NCBI GenBank assembly: GCA_029706075.1
Contig: JAINUG010000192.1
Location: 552,501-616,500, forward strand
Length of the DNA stretch: 64,000 nt
Source: Aldrovandia affinis
Lineage: Eukaryota > Chordata > Actinopteri > Notacanthiformes > Halosauridae
Direction of reading: 5' to 3'
Part shown: one piece after another, positions 60,437 to 64,000 of the stretch
Numbering within the stretch: the stretch's first letter is position 1
How the letters are laid out: each line of letters begins with the position of its first letter
The notes under the pieces: generated by a model
The model's input: only the letters and a program-made list of their open reading frames with translations
Told to the model about the DNA's origin: nothing
Database searches by the model: none
Position numbers and translations under genes: made by a program

Positions 60437-60750
60437 CAGGGACAGAGAGAGAAGAGAGAGAGAGAGAGACAGGGACAGAGAGAGAGAGATGAGAGGGCCA
60501 GAGGAAGCTGCAGAATAAAGGACGATGTGCAGTATAGATTTTGCATCCCTGCCTGCCATCATTGGTCCTTTATACAGAATGGAAGAGTGCCTGCCTGAGG
60601 GAACAGCTGGCCATAAGGAAACATGGACAGAGAGAGAGAGAGAGAGAGAGAGAGCACAGCGATGGACACCATCCCTGGACAAACGCAGACACACACAGGC
60701 ACAAAGAGGTGGAGAGACTGTTACTTACGTGAGGACTCTGTACCGAACAT
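23156..60750 (-). CDS. st7: ST7 protein (suppression of tumorigenicity 7), 15 coding exons
   Basis: All 15 exons were placed by eye with GT-AG introns and matching phases, giving 511 codons plus stop. The protein belongs to the ST7 family, a conserved multi-pass membrane protein of poorly defined function linked to tumour suppression in mammals. One hydrophobic segment spans residues about 18-42 ([17 protein letters not shown], then IFEWWYF) and another about 447-478 ([20 protein letters not shown]). Between them is a long helical, TPR-like region (residues 146-352). It is st7 rather than st7l: MFGTESS start, [22 protein letters not shown], and the [11 protein letters not shown]...[10 protein letters not shown] end. 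The first exon is the short alternative one. The longer N-terminal exon of mammals is not found and may lie beyond the right edge. Intron 1 is about 21.8 kb. Confidence 0.95.
23252..23345. repeat. Tandem duplication at st7 exon 15 acceptor
   Basis: The block CTGCAGAGACACAAAGCACA plus GCTGTCATAACCTCCTCCCA occurs twice, about 55 bp apart (one copy has AAA for GAG). The copy nearest the exon holds the functional acceptor on the minus strand; the second holds the same CTGCAG. Confidence 0.85.
24112..24268. repeat. 41-bp tandem repeat, about four copies
   Basis: The unit begins AGCCCAAACTAACCCATCTC and continues with TACAGAACCAGGAGCTCAGCT. The last copies are nearly identical, so expansion is recent. 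Lies in st7 intron 14. Confidence 0.9.
25115..26520. mobile_element. Non-autonomous hAT element
   Basis: The 15-bp terminal inverted repeats TAGAGATGCACCGAT are perfect at both ends (25123 and 26512). They are flanked by an exact 8-bp target duplication TTAACAAC (25115-25122 and 26513-26520), the size diagnostic of the hAT superfamily. The 1,390-bp interior is AT-rich with no recognisable transposase; the longest internal ORF (26231-26431) resembles nothing I know. Confidence 0.85.
26540..27565. repeat. GTGAGTGGTTATCATTAGAG minisatellite
   Basis: Units of about 27-60 bp built from GAGTGGTTATCATTAGAG with ACACTGTGT or AGCTGTGT. Irregular lengths suggest repeated slippage and recombination. 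Ends about 45 bp from the donor of st7 exon 14. Confidence 0.95.
27611..27750 (-). CDS. st7: st7 coding exon 14
   Basis: 140 bp, AAGCAG acceptor and GTGAGTGTCC donor. Encodes [20 protein letters not shown] and the second hydrophobic stretch up to [13 protein letters not shown], ending in phase 0. Confidence 0.95.
27845..29112. repeat. CA/CT-rich minisatellite
   Basis: The unit ACACACTGTCATACTCTCTA plus ACACACATCATCATCCTCTC, about 40 bp, fills nearly the whole intron between st7 exons 13 and 14. A block of several hundred bases is itself duplicated (27.9-28.3 and 28.35-28.75 kb share variant order). Confidence 0.95.
29178..29270 (-). CDS. st7: st7 coding exon 13
   Basis: 93 bp, CTCTAG acceptor and GTAAGAG donor. 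Encodes [20 protein letters not shown] and [10 protein letters not shown]. The split codon with exon 14 reads ATG (Met) where ST7 proteins usually have Ser or Thr. Confidence 0.93.
29441..29832 (+). mobile_element. CR1-like LINE 3' fragment
   Basis: The plus strand encodes remnants of a LINE ORF end ([14 protein letters not shown], then [20 protein letters not shown], then FKSRLDAV) and finishes with ATTATGCATTCTTATGTTCTT. Similar GGTAGGCC sequence flanks both sides (about 29426 and 29833), perhaps the target duplication. 5'-truncated, lying in st7 intron 12. Confidence 0.7.
29896..30046 (-). CDS. st7: st7 coding exon 12
   Basis: 151 bp, CTGCAG acceptor and GTGAGTACC donor. Encodes [20 protein letters not shown] and [20 protein letters not shown], then HCTWEG, ending in phase 1. 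Confidence 0.95.
30285..30652. repeat. 21-bp tandem array next to st7 exon 11 donor
   Basis: About 17 copies of TGTCTGTGATGCGGTGAACGG with few variants. The array starts about 10 bp beyond the exon 11 splice donor and is unbroken in several frames because the unit is 21 bp. Confidence 0.95.
30662..30764 (-). CDS. st7: st7 coding exon 11
   Basis: 103 bp, CCCCCAG acceptor and GTGAGTAAC donor. Encodes [20 protein letters not shown] and FNPHVPK. A 21-bp array starts about 10 bp past the donor, and a 41-bp array fills the intron on the other side. Confidence 0.95.
30795..30968. repeat. 41-42-bp tandem repeat, about four copies
   Basis: The unit contains CCTGTCCCACCACCACCCCA plus AACCGATCCCAACACCCCAGT. 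It fills most of the 225-bp intron between st7 exons 10 and 11. Confidence 0.9.
30990..31062 (-). CDS. st7: st7 coding exon 10
   Basis: 73 bp, TTCACAG acceptor and GTGAGTCCC donor. Encodes [20 protein letters not shown] and VSD, ending with two bases of a Lys codon. Confidence 0.95.
32182..32296 (-). CDS. st7: st7 coding exon 9
   Basis: 115 bp, TTCCAG acceptor and GTGAGCC donor. Encodes [20 protein letters not shown] and [16 protein letters not shown]. The LLSMFN reading separates ST7 from ST7L. Confidence 0.95.
32836..32880. repeat. (GT)n microsatellite
   Basis: About 22 uninterrupted GT dinucleotides in st7 intron 8. Confidence 0.95.
33145..33242 (-). CDS. st7: st7 coding exon 8
   Basis: 98 bp, GTTGCAG acceptor and GTAAGTATC donor. 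Encodes [20 protein letters not shown] and [12 protein letters not shown], ending in phase 0. Confidence 0.95.
33298..33799. repeat. Array built from the exon 7 splice donor of st7
   Basis: Seven copies of a 45-50-bp block equal to the last about 40 bases of exon 7 plus its GTGAGTAAC donor (minus strand), separated by GT-rich spacers of 10-50 bp. The copy farthest from the exon (33,316) keeps about eight more exon bases (GTAGCTGT on the plus strand). Confidence 0.95.
33800..33954 (-). CDS. st7: st7 coding exon 7
   Basis: 155 bp, ACACAG acceptor and GTGAGTAAC donor. Encodes [20 protein letters not shown], then [11 protein letters not shown] and [13 protein letters not shown]. The last about 40 bases and the donor are repeated seven times in the next intron. 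Confidence 0.95.
33965..34023. repeat. AAT/AAC trinucleotide microsatellite
   Basis: Runs of AAT flanked by AAC repeats, 10 bp upstream of the exon 7 acceptor. Confidence 0.9.
34660..34820. repeat. GT-rich minisatellite beside st7 exon 6 donor
   Basis: Repeats of GTGTGTATAGGTATAGGTGT and GTGCAGGCGTGTGTATAGGT type, ending about 12 bp from the exon 6 donor. Confidence 0.9.
34832..34907 (-). CDS. st7: st7 coding exon 6
   Basis: 76 bp, CTTGTAG acceptor and GTGAGTG donor. Encodes [20 protein letters not shown] and LELE. The acceptor and first nine exon bases (TAATGCAGA) are copied throughout the tandem array that starts right at this exon's 5' edge. Confidence 0.93.
34908..36345. repeat. About 30-bp array carrying copies of the st7 exon 6 splice acceptor
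   Basis: The common unit is CTCTGCATTACTACAAGAGA followed by CACACACACA. On the minus strand each unit reads CTTGTAG then TAATGCAGA, identical to the exon 6 acceptor and first nine exon bases. Roughly 45 copies; most are 30 bp, others 26-40 bp through CA-length change. The far end is pure CA. Confidence 0.95.
36563..36678 (-). CDS. st7: st7 coding exon 5
   Basis: 116 bp, CTCTCAG acceptor and GTAAGC donor. Encodes [20 protein letters not shown] and continues to LRPADA; it ends with the first base of an Ile codon completed by exon 6. Confidence 0.95.
37318..37380. repeat. GA-rich low-complexity stretch
   Basis: GAGAGAGAGGAGG-type sequence ending about 8 bp from the exon 4 donor of st7. Confidence 0.85.
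37389..37443 (-). CDS. st7: st7 coding exon 4
   Basis: 55 bp, CTGCAG acceptor and GTGAGTAT donor. It encodes [18 protein letters not shown], fully conserved with vertebrate ST7. The two final bases start an Arg codon. Confidence 0.95.
37576..37735 (-). CDS. st7: st7 coding exon 3
   Basis: 160 bp between a CTGTAG acceptor and a GTAAGAG donor. It encodes [20 protein letters not shown] and [11 protein letters not shown], then a Ser-rich linker ([20 protein letters not shown]) where ST7 orthologues vary. Ends in phase 1. Confidence 0.95.
38200..38848. repeat. CA-rich minisatellite beside st7 exon 2 donor
   Basis: Units of about 60-120 bp combine ACACACATACACACACACAG, CGAGGGAGGGAGACACACAC and GCGAAGGAGAGAAACACAC. 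The array ends about 10 bp from the donor of exon 2. Long frames on both strands through it are by-products of the repeat. Confidence 0.95.
38858..38940 (-). CDS. st7: st7 coding exon 2
   Basis: CCACAG acceptor, GTAAGTG donor, 83 bp. It completes Leu8 and encodes [20 protein letters not shown] and the start of the first membrane segment, ending in phase 0. A CA-rich array begins within about 10 bp of its donor. Confidence 0.95.
39365..40640. repeat. 34-bp minisatellite in st7 intron 1
   Basis: About 37 copies of GTGTTAGCGGTGTAGCATTA plus GGAGGTGTGTCTCA, with variants (GGGGGTGTATCTCA, loss of GGAG). Confidence 0.95.
40880..42866. other. st7 intron 1 sequence with a CA-rich patch
   Basis: Apart from CA-rich low complexity at about 41,190-41,360 and a short CA run at 41,720-41,750, this is single-copy-looking intron with no exon or element that I recognise. 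Confidence 0.4.
42879..43245 (-). repeat. Complete tRNA-derived SINE with 12-bp target duplication
   Basis: The minus strand starts at GGCCTCCTGCGTGGTCCAGT, with box A (TGGTCCAGTGG) and box B (GGTTCAATTCC) in tRNA-like spacing, and ends in an AAATAAATAAATTT-type tail. The 12-bp target duplication TGAACCGATTTT flanks it exactly (42867-42878 and 43246-43257). Confidence 0.85.
43208..43774. repeat. 567-bp segment duplicated at 53,341-53,907 (source copy)
   Basis: It starts inside the SINE tRNA head and runs through unique intron. The second copy, inside the 18-bp array, has the same length and only about six substitutions. This copy lies in ordinary flanking DNA, so it is probably the source. 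Confidence 0.95.
49600..52862. repeat. Degraded block of the 18-bp array
   Basis: Units read like GTATAGAAACAATATAAAGT instead of GTGTAGAGCAGTATGAGAGT. Most differences are G-to-A on the plus strand plus length changes. Edges towards both homogeneous parts are gradual on the left (48.4-49.7 kb) and sharp on the right (about 52.86 kb). Confidence 0.85.
53341..53907. repeat. Embedded copy of 43,208-43,774
   Basis: The insert is colinear with the source, same orientation, no indels, about 98.9 percent identical. It is bounded on both sides directly by 18-bp repeat units. Confidence 0.95.
54578..55559. other. st7 intron 1, no feature recognised
   Basis: Single-copy-looking sequence between the 18-bp array and the transposase relic. 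A GCGCGTGCGTCACAGAGCTT-type motif occurs twice in diverged form (about 55,126 and 55,162), but nothing further is supported. Confidence 0.4.
55560..56215 (-). pseudogene. Degraded transposase-like fragment with a Cys-pair motif
   Basis: The minus strand reads [20 protein letters not shown] and, later, [20 protein letters not shown], broken by stops and frameshifts. The W-L-x-Y-D-x2-K-x-x-M-Y-C-x2-C pattern resembles the N-terminal TTF-type zinc finger of hAT-transposase-derived fish proteins. No catalytic region is visible. A relic within st7 intron 1. Confidence 0.45.
57378..58320. repeat. 22-bp GA-rich minisatellite
   Basis: About 45 copies of GAGAGAGTGGCACTAGGAGG (GG), with a frequent GCGTTAG variant. 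Open frames through it are by-products. Confidence 0.95.
58818..58905. repeat. Small diverged duplication
   Basis: CATTTACCCTGGTGCACAGA occurs twice, about 42 bp apart, each followed by a CAGCAG-containing stretch. Confidence 0.8.
59040..59282. repeat. 34-52-bp tandem repeat
   Basis: Six copies of CAACGTGTAAACTTACAAAC plus ACACACTTTCACACC, some with an extra GTCACGGGAC segment. Confidence 0.93.
59955..60200. promoter_or_regulatory. CpG-rich segment in st7 intron 1
   Basis: The stretch at 60,010-60,190 has a dense run of CpG (GCACGGCCGCCAAGCCCCGC, then CCGCACCGCGAGCCGCGGC) in an otherwise CpG-poor region, about 550 bp inside the gene from exon 1. It could be part of the st7 CpG island, an alternative promoter or an antisense promoter. 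A plus-strand ORF (59956-60225) crosses it but has no recognisable family. Confidence 0.35.
60255..60500. repeat. GA-rich simple repeat
   Basis: GAGAGA and GAGACAGGGATAGA repeats in the intron close to exon 1 of st7. A second GA run is at 60,628-60,655 and a GGGA run at 60,778-60,830. Confidence 0.93.
60729..60750 (-). CDS. st7: st7 coding exon 1 (MFGTESS)
   Basis: ATG at 60750-60748, seven codons and the first base of a Leu codon, then a GTAAGTAA donor. This short start corresponds to a known alternative first exon of ST7. The leader upstream is GC- and GGGA-rich. Confidence 0.85.
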
Positions 60751-61179
60751 GGCTGGACCGGGCGCTCTGGTGGGCGGAGGGAGGGAGGAAGGGAGGGAGG
60801 GAGGGAGAGGGAGGGAGGGAGAGGGAGAGATGATGGTGAGCAGGAGCTACACAGCAGGGGTCATGAAAGCAGACAATGTAGCGCTGGCTCGGAACAAGCC
60901 AGATGCTGCCGGCTCCCTCGCCCGCTCATACAAACGCAGCCCCTCCACCGGCGCACAAAGACCGGCCAAAAAAACACAACGGCAAAATTCTCTTTCAAAA
61001 ACGCTAATCCTCAGGAGGAAAAGTGTGCTCTTTTAGATCCAGGCCTTAAGAAGAAAAGCAGCTTCTGCTCTCTCTTTCTTCTGCGTTATGTGCTCTCGCA
61101 ATCGTTCTTTTTCCCTCTTCTCTCGCTCTCCCCCCGTCTCCCTCTCTTACGCTCGCTCTCTCTCTCTCTCTGTGCTACA

Positions 61180-61400
61180 GCTGCTCTAAGGTAAAGCAGA
61201 AACCAGATACTGCAATCCTCCAGCCCAGCTCCCCGGTGAGACAATAGCAGCAGCTATGCAAACACACGGAGTGACGTCAGGACCGCACAACGCTGAGCGC
61301 TGCTGGGCAGTGGGGAGGGAGGGAGGGGGGAGCGGGAACTGGCCAATCGCAAGGGCCGCTTCTATTGTAGCCAAAAAAGCACACATCCCCCATCAGCCTG
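61180..61400 (-). promoter_or_regulatory. st7: Candidate st7 promoter
   Basis: A full palindromic CRE (TGACGTCA, 61272-61279) and a CCAAT box (61343-61347, in GGCCAATCGC) lie 520-600 bp upstream of the MFGTESS ATG in a GC-rich setting. No TATA box stands out. The order on the minus strand is CCAAT, then CRE, then the presumed start region, a common layout for broadly expressed genes. Inferred from motifs only. Confidence 0.4.
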
Positions 61401-61734
61401 TGACCAGGAGGACGACTGACTGCTCTGAACTGAAATAAACTCACGGCACAATAACAATGGCAATTCAATAACGATAACAGTAGCCGTGACATGAGTGTAA
61501 GTAAGAATAACAGAATCTAAACTGAACGCTATAATCAGAAACCATCAATGGCCATCGCATTACATTTGCAATTAATTCATATGCTGAACGTGAATAATGG
61601 CGCTAATAATGGATGTAAAAAGCGAATCAGCTGGGACTAATTGCTCAGATTATCACAGAATTAAACAGCATTTAATACTCTTCTCACACACATTCAGTGT
61701 GATGCGTCTTCCACATTTTGGCGCTGTGTGGGAC

Positions 61735-61905
61735 TCAATGTTTTAGTGCTCCGTTTGACTGTGTTTGACTCAGACTGGGGGCTGTGTAACTCGATGTTTT
61801 AGCACTGTGTTTGACTCAGTCTTGGGGCTGTGTAACTCGATGTTGTGCCATTGTGTTTGACTCAGTCCGGGGGCTGTGTGACTCGATGATTTAGCTGTGT
61901 GTGTG
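61735..61905. repeat. About 55-bp tandem repeat, 3-4 copies
   Basis: The unit contains GTGTTTGACTCAGTCTGGGG and CTGTGTAACTCGATGTTTTAG with moderate divergence. Confidence 0.88.
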
Positions 61906-62621
61906 TGTGAGATTCAGAGTATTAGAGTATGATGAATGTGCGATTCTCAGGAAGAGAGCACGGCACATGGTAGTGACAGGTTCGGCTCTATGTCTCTCGC
62001 CCGTGGCTGATCTCCGCCTCCAAACCGGCTCCCAGGGTCGCACAAGAGGCACATTAATTGCACTGGGCTTTCGTGAAACTGTGCACCATGCGGAGGAGGA
62101 GGAGGTGTGGCGGTGGTCCATTCTGGCTCTTATTTCCAATGGCAATGGTCGATGTGCGACTCTCACTAAAACACTTTTCGGATTTCTTGTTGCCTTAACA
62201 ATTGCAATCCCTCTTCAGGAACCTAATTTGACAGCCAGCTTCTTTAGGTTGGCTATTTTCAAACCATAGTAATGGAAGGCATAAAACAGTAGGAAGGAAA
62301 AGTAGGTAACTGGTAAATACATGAATTTAATTCAGTACTGCATTGTGCTGAGCTGGGTAAATTACATGTCATGAAAAGTGGTATTTTTATGTGAACAAGA
62401 GTGCGGTGCAGCAAATCCAGGAAGGACTTCTTTCGGACAACGTTGCTTTGATGAACATAAATGACCAGAGGCCAGCACCACGTCAGGGTTGCTAAGCAAC
62501 TGACAGATGAGTGCTTTCCCCATCTTCAGAGCAAGATGGAGGTAAAGTGTGCTGTTCATTAAAACTACTGGGTGTCGGTTCATGACCCAGCGCATGGCAC
62601 CTGATCATATTTGAGCGCAGC

Positions 62622-63325
62622 GCAATTTACTTCTGATGAGAGTATCGGCTCTGTGTCTGGAACGAGAGCAGAGTCTGTGCAAAACTCGTCTGCTGCCAGT
62701 GGGAGAGTCAGACACACCAGTGAAGAGCGAGAGTGAGTCAGAGAGTGAGGAGTGAGAAATCTGCAATTTACTTCTGATGAGAGTATCGTCTCTGTGTCTG
62801 TATGAACAAGAACTCATTTATCAGCGAGAGCAGAGTCAGAGAGAGAGTGAGTCAGAGAGAGAGTGAGGAGTGAGAGAGTGAGAGGCAGAGAGAGAGCAGA
62901 GTCAGAGAGAGAGTGAGTCAGAGAGAGAGTGAGGAGTGAGAGAGAGCGGAGTCAGAGAGAGCGGAGTCAAAGAGAAAGCAGAGTCAGAGAGAGAGTGGAG
63001 TCAGAGAGAGTGAGTCAGAGAGAAAGCGGAGTCAGAGAGAGAGTGAGGAGTGAGAGAGAGCGGAGTCAGAGAGAGCGGAGTCAAGAGAGAGCGGAGTCAG
63101 AGAAAGAGTGGAGTCAGAGAGAGTGAGTCAGAGAGAAAGCGGAGTCAGAGAGAGTGAGTCAGAGAGAGAGAGGAGTGAGAGAGAGCGGAGTCAGAGAGAG
63201 CGGAGTCAAGAGAGAGAGCGGAGTCAGAGAAAGAGTGGAGTCAGAGAGAGTGAGTCAGAGAAAGCGGAGTCAGAGAGAGTGAGTCAGAGAGAGAGAGCGG
63301 AGTCAGAGAGAGAGAGAGAGATTAT
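62622..63325. repeat. Duplicated segment and GAGTCAGAGAGA array
   Basis: CAATTTACTTCTGATGAGAG (with TATCG) occurs at 62,626 and 62,763. From about 62,830 the sequence is an irregular array of AGAGCGGAGTCAGAGAGAG and AGTGAGTCAGAGAG units up to 63,325. Confidence 0.92.
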
Positions 63326-63334
63326 CATCTAAAC

Positions 63335-64000
63335 ATCAGCGCCACAGGAAACTTCAACCAAGCTGTGAACGACCTGAGAGATAAGGCAAGGGCTTTTTAC
63401 GCCATCAAAAGGAACATCAAGCTAGACATCTCTAAACCAAATTATAAGAAAACTATCTGACACACTGGAAAGAATCAACCCAAAACCAGAGCAAATTGGA
63501 ATGCTATTTGGCCCTAAACAGAGAATACACAGTGGCAGAATACCTGAGCACTGTGACGGATCCAAAACTAAGGAAATCCTTGACTATGTACAGACTCAGT
63601 GAGCACAGCCTCGCCATCAAGAAAGGCCGCCACAGGCAGACCTGGCTCCCAAGAGAAGACAGACTATGCACCCACTGCAGACAAGACGAGGTGGAAACCG
63701 AGCTGCACTTTCTAACTACCTGCCCACTGTACCAAGACATCAGAGACACATACTTTCCACAGATTGCAAACACCCAAAGAGAGTTTGAAAACATGACTAA
63801 TGACAAAAAACTCCCATATCTGCTGGGGGAAGTACAGCAATGTGCAAACACAGCAGCAAGATTTGTGAGCTGTTGTGACAGGAAAAGGACATCCAATGGA
63901 ATACAATCACCATAAAGACTGTCAATCATATGTGTATTCCTGCACTATCTGTACCGTACTGATCTCTGTACATAGACCTACTGTACATACAAACAGAGCA
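63335..64000 (+). mobile_element. Tx1/L1-type LINE 3' end
   Basis: The plus strand encodes NDLRDKARAFYAIKRNIKLD-type sequence from the post-RT region, then after a small deletion an ORF (63496-63915) with the LINE C-terminal zinc motif (LCTHCRQDEVETELHFLTTC). That C-x2-C...H-x4-C region is typical of L1/Tx1 ORF2. The 3' UTR continues past the window end. 5'-truncated and internally deleted. Confidence 0.8.

Overview
The window is vertebrate nuclear DNA, almost certainly from a teleost fish. Evidence: spliced GT-AG genes, fish-type tRNA-derived SINEs, a BEL/Pao LTR retrotransposon, hAT and Tc1-like DNA transposons, several LINE 3' ends, and a very heavy load of minisatellites. The species cannot be fixed from the sequence alone.

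Left part (about 1-13.3 kb): intergenic DNA with old repeats leads to a plus-strand gene of unknown function. It has six exons (5,015-8,475) and a TATA box with an inverted pair of CRE/ATF-like sites upstream. Its last exon runs into a GC-rich 36-bp minisatellite that encodes a 12-residue Pro/Gly repeat, and ends in a CCCC-containing tail. The minisatellite continues for about 5 kb past the stop codon. It carries three more copies of the C-terminal cassette and three copies of a CCHC zinc-knuckle cassette.

Middle left (13.3-18.8 kb): a 5'-truncated LINE on the minus strand is split by a BEL/Pao LTR retrotransposon with 5-bp target duplications and two near-identical LTRs. Most of the BEL pol region (reverse transcriptase, RNase H, integrase) is missing. 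In its place is about 200 bp recognisable as the lysine-rich tail of a linker histone H1, fused in one open frame between the protease part and the C-terminal pol domain. This is the most striking item in the window.

Right part (22.9-61.4 kb): the minus-strand gene st7 (suppression of tumorigenicity 7). Fifteen coding exons were joined with consistent splice phases into 511 codons, from an MFGTESS first exon at 60.75 kb to a stop at 23.16 kb, followed by a poly(A) signal at 22.92 kb. Its introns are packed with tandem arrays that often touch the exon edges. Two arrays contain copies of a real splice site: the acceptor of exon 6 (roughly 45 copies) and the donor of exon 7 with about 40 exon bases (7 copies). 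Intron 1 (about 21.8 kb) holds a 10.5-kb array of an 18-bp unit. Embedded in it is a 567-bp copy of flanking unique sequence and a 3.2-kb block degraded mainly by G-to-A change.

Right edge (61.4-64 kb): the likely st7 promoter (CRE and CCAAT box), tandem arrays, and the 3' end of a Tx1/L1-type LINE. Neither of the genes that flank ST7 in mammals (WNT2, CAPZA2) is seen inside the window.
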